Below, one piece after another: positions 16,586 to 23,794 of a stretch of 64,000 nt of DNA. The DNA is taken from assembly GCA_947595925.1 (NCBI GenBank), contig CANQEV010000002.1, positions 53,189 to 117,188 of the forward strand, in the 5' to 3' direction. Positions within the stretch are counted from its first letter, which is position 1, and every line of letters begins with the position of its first letter. The notes under the pieces are model-generated. The model saw only the letters and a program-made list of their open reading frames with translations, ran no database searches and was not told the DNA's origin. Source of the stretch: an uncultured Acetatifactor sp. (GTDB lineage Bacteria; Bacillota; Clostridia; Lachnospirales; Lachnospiraceae). The position numbers were made by a program, and so were the translations under genes.

Positions 16586-18403
16586 TCATGAGGATATCAT
16601 GCTCTGAAGCTCGTAGGATACCTCCGCCTGCTTTTTATAAAATGCGATACCGATCTTTATGATCTGGGGAACTCCCTTTTGCACCATGGTTCTCGTATAG
16701 TCCATGGCGTTGATCTGCTGCAGTGCTTTTTCGGAAAGTCTTTTCAGCTTTTCAGGTATCCGCGCCGGATCGTCCGCGTCTTTTCTGCCCAGTACCTTCA
16801 GTTCCACTAAGATGCCGGGGAGGGCGTTACTGTAAGGCGCCATTTGAATATCGTAGCGTCCGTCTCCGGCCTCCCGGTTTGATGTCACCTCATAGCGGTT
16901 GTTCATAATGGCATATAATCCCAGCATCAAGCCCTGATAGAACCCTTCCTGGGATTCGTCGAAAATGCTGATCGTCTGGCGCAGAAAAGCCTGTAAATGC
17001 TTTTGAAGCTCCGGGATATCCTGGTTTACGATGGCCGTTTGGATCGCGATGGCGGTCGACTGACGGAATATGCCGGAAAGCGCGGAAATGATCTCTTTTT
17101 CATAGACATAAAAAATTTCCCGGTTTGGAATCGTCAATTCACAAAAAGCGTTCTCTTCCATACGGTCTTTTTGCTGTGTGATCTTCAGGTAGCCGGCGCT
17201 CAGAAGAAAACTATATATCGATGAGGGATCATTTTGGATCTCCGGATAAATGACGGAGGTGTCAACATAAGCCGCAATGGTTTCCCCGCGCATCAGCCGC
17301 TGAAGATCATCGCGTACTTCCGGGGAGGATCCGGAAACGATCTGCCGGATAATGTCATTGTTTCCGGTGGCCTGCCAGAAGGCCTTTGGCCGGCAGCGGT
17401 CGTCCAGGTAATTCAGGACAGACCAGGGATTGAAGATTTCCGTATTGCCGAAACGGTATCCGTCGTACCATTCACAGATTTCGTCGAATCGATCCGGACA
17501 GCCGTAATACCGGAGCATTTCCAGGACATCTTCTCTTGTAAAGCCGAAGTAGCTGCTGAAACGGTCGTCCAAAATGGAATACACTTTCAGATTATTCATG
17601 CCGCTGAATATGCTTTCCTTGGCAACCCGAAGAATACCGGTCAGAAAACCGTAGGAAAGGTGGCTGTTGTCCTTAAAGGCCGCGGAAAAAAGGTTGCTCA
17701 TGAAGTCGATCACTCTGCTGTAATAACCGCACATATATCCGTGCTGGATCGGAGTGTCATATTCGTCTATGATGATGACCGGCGCCTTGCCCCAGTGTTT
17801 TTCCAACATTTCGGCGAGATATGCTATGGAATTGGTGAGCATCGCCGGGTCAAGGGATCCTTCGATCAGTTCACTGCAGTATTTTTGCTCAAAGGCGTTG
17901 CATTTATCGCTGCTCAGTATTTCGGCGTGTCTGAGATATTCCCTGGCGATGAGCGCATGGATATTGAGCAGGGTTTCTTCCCAGGTTCCGTATTTCAGAT
18001 CCTTAAAGGTGAGAAAGATAACCGGATAGATTCCCTGCTCGGCCCGGTATTTTTCGCCGCAGTTCCAGATCTTTTTGTTTTTAAAATAGATGGAGGTATC
18101 CTCCTCCGTTCTCTCAAAGAAGGTGCGTAGCATGTTCATGGTCAGGGTTTTTCCGAATCGCCTTGGCCGGGTGAAGAGCGATACCTTGGACCGCACGTCG
18201 AGAACTTCCCTGACCAAAAGCGTTTTGTCGACATAATAGTAATTTTTGACGGTTTCCCTGAAATCGGAGATGCCGATCGGCAGCGGGGTCTGCGCACCGG
18301 ATAAGGCGGCGTCCGCCAACATCGCGCTGGTTCTTCTGCCGTCCAGCGGTTTTTCTGCGGCGGCGGGAATGAGCCAGCTTTTTCCCTGCTTGAAAGCGCC
18401 CAT
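16586..18403 (-). CDS. AAA-ATPase-like protein with C-terminal PD-(D/E)XK domain (DUF1703 family)
   Basis: A 605-aa member of a family common in Bacteroidetes and Clostridia, often present in many copies, whose role is not established. The N-terminal part has the family entry motif LPIGISDFRE...YYYVDKT, a Walker A variant RPRRFGKT and Walker B IIIDEYDTPI. The C-terminal domain ends with a D...ELK arrangement (GRYDIQM then VELKVL), matching a PD-(D/E)XK nuclease-fold core. The start at 18403 is chosen because GGAAAG lies six bases upstream; in-frame ATGs at 18433 and 18469 have no ribosome-binding site. It is transcribed away from the MATE gene. A mobile or selfish role has been proposed for such genes; here that is inference. 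Confidence 0.85.
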   Translation of the reverse strand: MGAFKQGKSWLIPAAAEKPLDGRRTSAMLADAALSGAQTPLPIGISDFRETVKNYYYVDKTLLVREVLDVRSKVSLFTRPRRFGKTLTMNMLRTFFERTEEDTSIYFKNKKIWNCGEKYRAEQGIYPVIFLTFKDLKYGTWEETLLNIHALIAREYLRHAEILSSDKCNAFEQKYCSELIEGSLDPAMLTNSIAYLAEMLEKHWGKAPVIIIDEYDTPIQHGYMCGYYSRVIDFMSNLFSAAFKDNSHLSYGFLTGILRVAKESIFSGMNNLKVYSILDDRFSSYFGFTREDVLEMLRYYGCPDRFDEICEWYDGYRFGNTEIFNPWSVLNYLDDRCRPKAFWQATGNNDIIRQIVSGSSPEVRDDLQRLMRGETIAAYVDTSVIYPEIQNDPSSIYSFLLSAGYLKITQQKDRMEENAFCELTIPNREIFYVYEKEIISALSGIFRQSTAIAIQTAIVNQDIPELQKHLQAFLRQTISIFDESQEGFYQGLMLGLYAIMNNRYEVTSNREAGDGRYDIQMAPYSNALPGILVELKVLGRKDADDPARIPEKLKRLSEKALQQINAMDYTRTMVQKGVPQIIKIGIAFYKKQAEVSYELQSMISS

Positions 18404-18463
18404 TATCTTTCCGCTGCGGCACAATACAGACATGTTTTGACAATAAATAATGGAATTAACCGC

Positions 18464-18492
18464 TTGCAATTTGGGCGGATCTCGGCTATAAT
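18464..18492 (+). promoter_or_regulatory. Promoter of the MATE leader
   Basis: TTGCAA at 18464-18469 and TATAAT at 18487-18492 with a 17-base spacer. The predicted start near 18499 places the first leader hairpin at the very 5' end of the transcript. Confidence 0.75.
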
Positions 18493-18502
18493 AAGGTCAC
18501 AA

Positions 18503-18611
18503 CGTGTGGCGTTTCAACTGCGTAAATCCGGTTGGAAATGCCACACTTTTATTTTTACAGTACAGTATAGCGTGTAGCCGACGGCATAAATCCAGCTAAA
18601 AGCTCCACGCT
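18503..18611 (+). promoter_or_regulatory. Tandem hairpin leader upstream of the MATE transporter gene
   Basis: Two related structured segments. In the first, 18504-18510 pairs perfectly with 18540-18546, the stem continues inward with 18511-18518 and 18531-18539, and the loop is tgcgtaaatccg; it is followed by a T-rich stretch (18547-18556), so it can act as a terminator. In the second, 18569-18574 pairs with 18606-18611, with inner agc/gct pairing and the loop core cataaatcc. Both share the loop core C(G/A)TAAATCC. The layout recalls tandem-hairpin riboswitches controlling efflux genes, but the loops do not carry the ACGR motif of guanidine-II RNAs. I recognise no known class. Confidence 0.55.
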
Positions 18612-18642
18612 GCTTTGTTTATTTGGAAAGGATGTGAACCCC

Positions 18643-20055
18643 ATGGAAGAAAAAACAAATCAGTTTCTTGGAGAGGAGCATATTGGCAGATTAATGCGAA
18701 AATATGCGATCCCCTGTATCATCTCATTGCTGGTAGGCGCTCTTTATAATATTGTCGATCAGATATTTATTGCGAATGCCTCTTACCTCGGTTCCTATGG
18801 AAACGCGGCCAATACGGTTGTCTTCCCGCTGACAGTCATTGCGCTGGCGATTGCCGTTATGATAGGAGATGGCTGCTGCGCATTTGTGAGTCTCTGTCTC
18901 GGCATGAAGCAGCCGGAGACCGCAAAAAAGAGTGTGGGAAATTCAGTGGTTATGGTCACCGCATGCAGTCTTGTGCTTTGTGTGGCGTATCTGATCTTCG
19001 ATGATCAGATCATTGCCATGTTCGGTGGAACCGTAAATGAGGAGACTTTCCGTCACTCAAAGGAATACTTCTTTTACATCACGCTCGGAATTCCGTTTTA
19101 TATGTTTGGGCAGGCATTGAATCCCATTATCCGGGCGGACGGAAGTCCCCGTTTCGCAATGGTTTCAACCCTTGCCGGCGCAGTGATCAATATCATTCTG
19201 GATCCGATATTCATTTTCACCTTTCAATGGGGCATGATGGGAGCCGCCGTGGCTACCGTTCTCGGGCAGGTTGTAACGGCCGTTCTTGCGGTCTGGTATA
19301 TCATGCGTATGAAGCTGGTGAGGCCCGGAAAGTCAGACTTTAGGCTGAAAGGCAGAGTTTGCCGGAAAACGCTTGTGCTTGGCGTAACCAGCTTTCTGTC
19401 ACAGATTTCTTTGGTCGCTGCCATGGCGGCGATCAATAACATGATCCGGAAGTACGGTGCGCTGGATGCGGTTTTTGGACAGGAGCAGTATGCCCAGATC
19501 CCCATGGCGGTGGTCGGCATTGTTATGAAATTCTTTCAGATTGTCATTTCTGTTGTTGTTGGCATGGCCGCAGGGTGTATTCCCATTGTCGGTTTTAATA
19601 TGGGCGCGGGCAAGAAAAAACGCGTCAAGGGGCTTTTCAGCAGACTGCTGATCGCGGAAGCGGCAGTGGGAGCTGTGGCGCTCTTTGTTGTGGAACTGCT
19701 TCCAAGGCAGCTGATCAACATCTTTGGCGCAGCAAATGAAAGCGTTTTTTATACAGATTTTGCAATCAAAGCATTCCGCATTTATCTGTGTATGATCCTA
19801 TTTGCCTGTGTGAATAAAGCCTGCTTTATTTTTCTTCAGGCGATGGGAAAAGCAGTGTCATCCACAGTTTTGTCAATGATCCGGGAAATCGTTTTTGGCG
19901 TAGGCTTTGCACTATTGCTGCCTGTCTTTTTCGGACTGGACGGTGTTCTGTATTCCATGCCGCTTTCCGATATTCTGACTTTTATCATTGCCGCCTGCCT
20001 GATCATACAAACATATAAGGAACTGAATCGGGAAGCATCGGAAAACATTTTATAA
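18643..20055 (+). CDS. MATE-family multidrug/Na+-driven efflux transporter
   Basis: A 470-aa membrane antiporter with about twelve hydrophobic helices in two homologous halves; the internal repeat is visible as MRKYAIPCIISLLVG early and related motifs after residue 240. Family-like motifs include GALYNIVDQIFI in helix 1-2 and GFNMGAGKKKRVK at the start of the second half. The ATG at 18643 has GGAAAGGA at 18625-18632 with good spacing; an in-frame GTG at 18634 is too close. The gene sits behind a two-hairpin leader, suggesting control by attenuation or by a ligand. The substrate is unknown. Confidence 0.93.
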   Translation: MEEKTNQFLGEEHIGRLMRKYAIPCIISLLVGALYNIVDQIFIANASYLGSYGNAANTVVFPLTVIALAIAVMIGDGCCAFVSLCLGMKQPETAKKSVGNSVVMVTACSLVLCVAYLIFDDQIIAMFGGTVNEETFRHSKEYFFYITLGIPFYMFGQALNPIIRADGSPRFAMVSTLAGAVINIILDPIFIFTFQWGMMGAAVATVLGQVVTAVLAVWYIMRMKLVRPGKSDFRLKGRVCRKTLVLGVTSFLSQISLVAAMAAINNMIRKYGALDAVFGQEQYAQIPMAVVGIVMKFFQIVISVVVGMAAGCIPIVGFNMGAGKKKRVKGLFSRLLIAEAAVGAVALFVVELLPRQLINIFGAANESVFYTDFAIKAFRIYLCMILFACVNKACFIFLQAMGKAVSSTVLSMIREIVFGVGFALLLPVFFGLDGVLYSMPLSDILTFIIAACLIIQTYKELNREASENIL

Positions 20056-20178
20056 AATTGTCCCAGTCATCCATGGATCTGACGGCAGCCTGACAATCGG
20101 GAAATAACGGCTGTGAAACTGTACAGGGAGGCTCAGCGTCAGATTCAAAAAAACAGATTAAAAAAGTCAGTCAACTCC

Positions 20179-20228
20179 TTGACAGGACCCGCATGAAATG
20201 GTAAAATTTGCAATAATGAGAATCATTA
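20179..20228 (+). promoter_or_regulatory. Promoter and Fur/PerR-type box of the peroxide regulator gene
   Basis: TTGACA at 20179-20184, a 17-base spacer and TAAAAT at 20202-20207 form a strong promoter. Just downstream, at 20214-20228, lies the 15-base dyad TAATGAGAATCATTA (TAATGA-3-TCATTA), matching the 7-1-7 Fur-family box in 12 of 14 arm positions. A box over the transcription start implies autoregulation. Confidence 0.75.
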
Positions 20229-20275
20229 CTAGTAAGAAACTGCCTGTAAGATACCTGATCGTCCGAGGATAGCGT

Positions 20276-20767
20276 ATGAGCCGTCACAGTAAAAACCGGG
20301 AAGCAATTCTGGAGTGTCTGAAAACTACAAAGAGCCACCCCTCGGCGGAATGGGTTTACGAGAGGCTAAAGCCGGAGTATCCGAATCTCAGCCTGGGGAC
20401 GGTGTACCGCAATCTGACGCAGCTAAAGGAGGCCGGGATCATACGGACCCTGGGGACCATCGCGGGTCAGGAGCGCTTTGACGCGGATCTGTCCTGCCAT
20501 CATCACATCATCTGCAGCAGGTGCGGCGCGGTCCTGGATCTGGAGCAGGACAGCCGTATGGAACGGATGCTGAGGGAATTTTCCGGCGCGACGGACACGG
20601 ACATCCGGGAGATCCGTTTTGTGGGGGTGTGTCCTGACTGCAAGAGGATCCGAAAGATCCTGTCGGAACAGAAACAGGGCGCATCGGATGCCGGGGCGGC
20701 AGGGCTTAGGAGCAGTTTCGGGAAAACGGCATCGGTTATGCCGCAGGCGCGGCCGGCACAGGTGTGA
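20276..20767 (+). CDS. Fur-family metalloregulator, probably PerR-like
   Basis: A 163-aa repressor with an N-terminal winged helix ([18 protein letters not shown]), the histidine-rich metal region [12 protein letters not shown], and a second CPDC pair that completes the structural zinc site. A C-terminal tail of about 25 residues after the second CxxC is longer than usual. The call PerR rather than Fur or Zur is inferred from the rubrerythrin gene starting 79 bases downstream on the same strand. Its own promoter carries a Fur-type box. Direct sensing of peroxide would depend on the His/Asp ligands of the regulatory site, which I cannot fully assign from sequence alone. Confidence 0.88.
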   Translation: MSRHSKNREAILECLKTTKSHPSAEWVYERLKPEYPNLSLGTVYRNLTQLKEAGIIRTLGTIAGQERFDADLSCHHHIICSRCGAVLDLEQDSRMERMLREFSGATDTDIREIRFVGVCPDCKRIRKILSEQKQGASDAGAAGLRSSFGKTASVMPQARPAQV

Positions 20768-20846
20768 CAGGCGGAAAGCGCATGGAGAAGATAACAGCCC
20801 CGTGAGCGATCCGGGGGAAAATATAAAAAACAAGGAGGAAATAAAA

Positions 20847-21386
20847 ATGAAATTTGTATGTCCTGTATGTGGTTATGTTCACGAGGGAGATCAGCCCCCT
20901 GCAGAGTGCCCGATCTGTCATGTGTCCGGGGACAAGTTCAAGGCTCAGGACAGCGAGATGACCTGGGCGTCCGAGCATGTGGTAGGCGTTGCAAAGGATG
21001 TCAGCGAGGATATCAAGAAGGATCTGCGCGCGAACTTCGAGGGCGAGTGCTCCGAGGTCGGCATGTATCTGGCAATGGCCCGCGTGGCGTACAGGGAGGG
21101 TTATCCCGAGATCGGCATGTATTATGAGAAAGCGGCTTATGAAGAGGCTGAGCACGCTGCAAAGTTCGCAGAGCTTCTGGGCGAGGTTGTGACCGACAGC
21201 ACGAAGAAGAACCTGCAGCTGAGAGTGGACGCGGAGAACGGCGCGACCGCAGGAAAGACCGACCTTGCAAAGCGCGCAAAGGCCGCAAATCTGGACGCGA
21301 TCCACGACACCGTGCACGAGATGGCAAGGGACGAGGCAAGACACGGCAAGGCCTTCAAGGGACTGCTGGACAGATACTTCGGCTAA
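20847..21386 (+). CDS. Reverse rubrerythrin (peroxide reductase)
   Basis: A 179-aa non-haem iron protein that reduces hydrogen peroxide in anaerobes. Unlike classical rubrerythrin, the rubredoxin Fe(Cys)4 domain is N-terminal (C5, C8, C21, C24), followed by the four-helix ferritin-like diiron domain with ligand motifs [18 protein letters not shown] and RDEARHGK. This order defines the reverse rubrerythrins of Clostridia. The ATG has a strong AAGGAGGAA site. It is probably co-transcribed with the upstream regulator, and a terminator follows at 21508. Confidence 0.95.
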   Translation: MKFVCPVCGYVHEGDQPPAECPICHVSGDKFKAQDSEMTWASEHVVGVAKDVSEDIKKDLRANFEGECSEVGMYLAMARVAYREGYPEIGMYYEKAAYEEAEHAAKFAELLGEVVTDSTKKNLQLRVDAENGATAGKTDLAKRAKAANLDAIHDTVHEMARDEARHGKAFKGLLDRYFG

Positions 21387-21507
21387 GAGGATCGGGTTTC
21401 CGAGTCAGAACAACATAGAAGAAAGGCACGGCAAAAGGCAGCTGCGCATAAAACAGTATCAACCTGCAAACTGAACTAGGGCAGCTGCCAGACAGGGTGC
21501 AGAAAAG

Positions 21508-21548
21508 GACGGGTAGGAAGCAACTTGCTTCTTGCCCGTCTTTCTCTT
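21508..21548 (+). terminator. Rho-independent terminator after reverse rubrerythrin
   Basis: A 16-position stem (gacggg...gcaa at 21508-21523 with ttgc...ccgtc at 21525-21540) followed by a T-rich tract. Confidence 0.85.
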
Positions 21549-21552
21549 TTTA

Positions 21553-21641
21553 TTACGCAATAGAAGCAAAAACCTTATCTTCGTCATTTTCGCGCTTGTA
21601 GGATCGCTTAAATCAGCAGAAAAAAGGTTCTTATTGCGTAA
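21553..21641. repeat. Long imperfect inverted repeat upstream of the nucleotidyltransferase gene
   Basis: TTACGCAAT at 21553-21561 is the exact reverse complement of 21633-21641, and inner aacctt/aaggtt segments also pair. The 89-base element has no coding potential and marks the change to AT-rich DNA. A small mobile element remnant or regulatory hairpin are both possible. Confidence 0.5.
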
Positions 21642-21743
21642 CAGTCTACCTCAAAAAAGATTGAGAGTCAAAATGAGCAGATATAAACGACGAGCAGAGG
21701 AATACAGGCAAAGTGATGGAACATCACTTCGGAGGAAGATGCT

Positions 21744-22760
21744 ATGTTAAAAAGGGCGGAGACATTGTGCCCTGATTCTCTGGCGTTAATAGGCATATAC
21801 GGTTCCGTCGCTACCGGAGATGAGCACAAAAAATCCGATCTTGACTTAATGATTTTGATCAATGATAAAAACGGATGGGTATTGGCTGACGGATTCATAT
21901 TGGATGATATTGATGTAGGATATGATATTTACTGTTCAAGTTGGGATATGCTTGAAAGAGACGCGCAGTGTAACCATGCGCATTTATCAAGGCTGTTCGA
22001 TTCGGTGATTGTTTATTGCAAAGATAAAAGCTCATTAAAGAGACTGGATGAGATTAGGAAAGAAGCAGCAGGGCTTCTTGCATCAAACAGACGGTATGAT
22101 AAGGCTAACTTCGCATATTGTGAAGCAAAAAAGAAATTTGCCGAGTCATATCTTACAGAATCTTTGTCAAAAGTCAGAAGTTGCGCAGGTGTTGCCATTA
22201 TGTTTATAGAAGATGCAGTAATGTTATATAATGGTCGGTATTTCAGAAAAGGAACTAAGCGAACATTTGATGAACTAAGACAGCTTGATCTTCCTTTTGA
22301 TTTTGAAATCATCATTACGGACATCATTAGGGCGGAAACGGTTGAAAAGATAAGATCCGGACTGAAAGACTTGTTGGTTTTGACCAATGAATACTTGAAA
22401 ATACCGAAGCAAAAAGAACTTCCTACTGCAGAGAATCTGAGGGGGACTTATGAGGAAATGTATTCTAACTGGAAAAACAAAATGGCAGAAGCGGCTGACA
22501 GAGACGATATGTATTCTTCTTTTATGAATTTGCTGTCTTTACAAGATATGTTTCATGAGATTGCGCAAGGTATCGAAGTAGATGATTTGGAGATTATGGA
22601 CAAATTTGATCCGCATAATCTTGAAATGAATGTATGCGTTTTTAATACAGCCTTGAGTAACTACCTTGCAGAATATGAAAAAGTGGGAATATGTCCAAAG
22701 CATTATGGAAGCGTGGAAGAATTTGAGAAAAATTATTGTAAAGCAATTCACAATAATTGA
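21744..22760 (+). CDS. Nucleotidyltransferase-domain protein
   Basis: A 338-aa protein with a pol-beta-type nucleotidyltransferase core near the N-terminus: GSVATGDEHKKSDLDLMI gives the GS...DxD metal-binding signature. A predominantly helical C-terminal region of about 230 residues follows. This resembles small-molecule or antitoxin-type nucleotidyltransferases and, more loosely, aminoglycoside adenylyltransferases; I cannot tell which. GGAGGAAG lies eight bases before the ATG. Base composition is far more AT-rich than the rubrerythrin and flavodiiron genes on either side, and it borders a type I toxin module and gene debris, so horizontal acquisition is likely. Confidence 0.75.
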   Translation: MLKRAETLCPDSLALIGIYGSVATGDEHKKSDLDLMILINDKNGWVLADGFILDDIDVGYDIYCSSWDMLERDAQCNHAHLSRLFDSVIVYCKDKSSLKRLDEIRKEAAGLLASNRRYDKANFAYCEAKKKFAESYLTESLSKVRSCAGVAIMFIEDAVMLYNGRYFRKGTKRTFDELRQLDLPFDFEIIITDIIRAETVEKIRSGLKDLLVLTNEYLKIPKQKELPTAENLRGTYEEMYSNWKNKMAEAADRDDMYSSFMNLLSLQDMFHEIAQGIEVDDLEIMDKFDPHNLEMNVCVFNTALSNYLAEYEKVGICPKHYGSVEEFEKNYCKAIHNN

Positions 22761-22800
22761 AATTAATTCAGGATTATGAATCAATAAATCGCCTTTTTTT

Positions 22801-22947
22801 GGAGGAATTATACAGGAGATGTATAATGATATTCCACAGTACGCAACTTTGGCAAGGAAAGGGTATGTAGTTGCGGCAATGGAATACCGTGAATCTGACA
22901 TTGCACCTTTCATAGGAAGGGAGGTGGCGTTATATGACAGCTTTTGA
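22801..22947 (+). pseudogene. Fragment of an alpha/beta hydrolase (esterase) gene
   Basis: One frame reads GGIIQ, then ...IPQYATLARKGYVV, then AAMEYRESDIAPF, closely resembling the region after the oxyanion loop of BD-FAE/acetyl-esterase-type alpha/beta hydrolases (LAxRGYVVASVEYRESDIAPF is familiar). The likeness ends near 22917, just before the strong ribosome-binding site of the toxin gene at 22934. The nucleophile elbow and the rest of the enzyme are absent. It is about 40 codons of decayed gene, perhaps truncated when the toxin module arrived. Confidence 0.6.
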
Positions 22948-23056
22948 AATCATCTCGATTTTCATCGGCATATTAACTTTGTTATGTGCCTTTGGTAGCC
23001 TGATTGTAGCGTTGCTTGCCTTTCTCCATAAGAGAAAGAAAAAGCACAAAAAATAA
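22934..23056 (+). CDS. Small membrane toxin of a type I toxin-antitoxin module (putative holin-like/TxpA-Fst type)
   Basis: A 40-aa peptide: MTAFEII, a long hydrophobic span (about residues 6-31), then a strongly basic tail HKRKKKHKK. This is the usual form of the small 'putative holin-like toxin' family of Firmicutes, which disrupts the membrane when its antisense RNA is lost. GGGAGGTGG at 22919-22927 is an excellent ribosome-binding site. Transcription would end at the hairpin 23115-23136 with T run. An antisense RNA gene with its own promoter lies on the other strand and overlaps the 3' end. Confidence 0.75.
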   Translation: MTAFEIISIFIGILTLLCAFGSLIVALLAFLHKRKKKHKK

Positions 23057-23147
23057 GCCCCTCTGTCTGCCAACAGAGGGGCGGTGTCCGTAAGGACATC
23101 TAGCCAAACTGGGAGCATCCACTTTGGAGTGGGTGCTTTCCTTTTCT
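23057..23147 (-). ncRNA. Antisense antitoxin RNA of the type I module
   Basis: On the minus strand, TTGAAT (complement of 23177-23182), a 17-base spacer and TATAGT (complement of 23154-23159) form a strong promoter with a start near 23147. The RNA would end at a stable hairpin (23057-23081) followed by a U-rich tract inside the toxin gene's 3' end. It is fully complementary to the 3' untranslated part of the toxin mRNA, including the gtccgtaaggac hairpin near 23090-23101. Ends are predicted, not measured. Confidence 0.65.
23115..23145 (+). terminator. Terminator of the toxin mRNA
   Basis: A 9-base-pair stem (23115-23123 with 23128-23136) followed by tttccttttc. Confidence 0.7.
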
Positions 23148-23284
23148 GACAACACTATACCACACTTTCCACATACATTCAACAAAAATTTTTAAACAGG
23201 TCAAAATGTTCAGCCATTTCTGTGCATACAGAAGTGCTTTTATGTATTTTTGGCAGGAAAGTTATTACTCATTTCTGTGCGGAT

Positions 23285-23417
23285 CCCGGGAATGCAGGTT
23301 CTGGGAATGTAGGTCTAGGGAATACGGGTCCCGGGAATGCAGGTTCTGGGAATGCAGGTCTAGGGAATACGGGTCCCGGGGATGCAGCTCTCGGAAATGT
23401 CAGGTCTTAGAAATGCC
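23285..23417 (+). repeat. 15-base tandem array with 45-base higher-order period
   Basis: Eight to nine units of the form cccgggaatgcaggt. Units 1-3 (23285-23329) are repeated as units 4-6 (23330-23374) with one difference, so a 45-base trimer was itself duplicated. The last units are degenerate. It lies upstream of the ferredoxin promoter and has no ribosome-binding site or gene-like frame. Confidence 0.85.
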
Positions 23418-23440
23418 TTGGGCTTCGCCGGCCGTTTCCC

Positions 23441-23469
23441 TTGACGGTTTTCCCGTTTAATGCTACTAT
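23441..23469 (+). promoter_or_regulatory. Promoter for the small ferredoxin gene
   Basis: TTGACG at 23441-23446 and TACTAT at 23464-23469 with a 17-base spacer, directly after the 15-base repeat array. Confidence 0.55.
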
Positions 23470-23518
23470 ATCAGTGAACTGTGAATGTGAGTTGAGAATT
23501 GTCCGGAGGGCTGATCAG

Positions 23519-23707
23519 ATGGAAAACATAACAAAGATCGTGCAGCTGGGAATATGTACCGGATGCGGCGCCTGCTTCGGCTGTAAGCATATCAGGCCGG
23601 AGCGTAATTCTCTGGGCTTTGATTCGCCGGTCGTTGACGACGGATGCGAACACTGCGGAAAGTGTCTCGCAAATTGCTGTTTCGATCCGGAGGCCGGCGA
23701 TGACTGA
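23519..23707 (+). CDS. Small 4Fe-4S-binding protein (62 aa)
   Basis: Two cysteine clusters are visible: CTGCGACFGC near the N-terminus and CEHCGKCLANC in the second half, enough for two iron-sulfur clusters. The spacing and the words between them (NSLGFDSPVVDD) recall the N-terminal ferredoxin part of FrhB/coenzyme F420 hydrogenase beta-type proteins more than classical 2[4Fe-4S] ferredoxin. GGAGGG precedes the ATG. The flavodiiron protein gene begins 88 bases downstream, so it may feed electrons to that enzyme; this is inferred from position. It may also be a remnant of a longer FrhB-like gene. Confidence 0.65.
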   Translation: MENITKIVQLGICTGCGACFGCKHIRPERNSLGFDSPVVDDGCEHCGKCLANCCFDPEAGDD

Positions 23708-23794
23708 GAGATATTTCCGATCAGGCGGTATGCGGGATATTTTTGACGGAAAGCGTTCCAGATCAGAGAAAATAAGATGGTAAGGAGAGGTACG

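Noticed and set aside
18503..18611. A guanidine-II (mini-ykkC) riboswitch
   Set aside because: Two hairpins before an efflux gene fit the layout, but the loops lack the ACGR motif and the transporter is MATE, not SMR.
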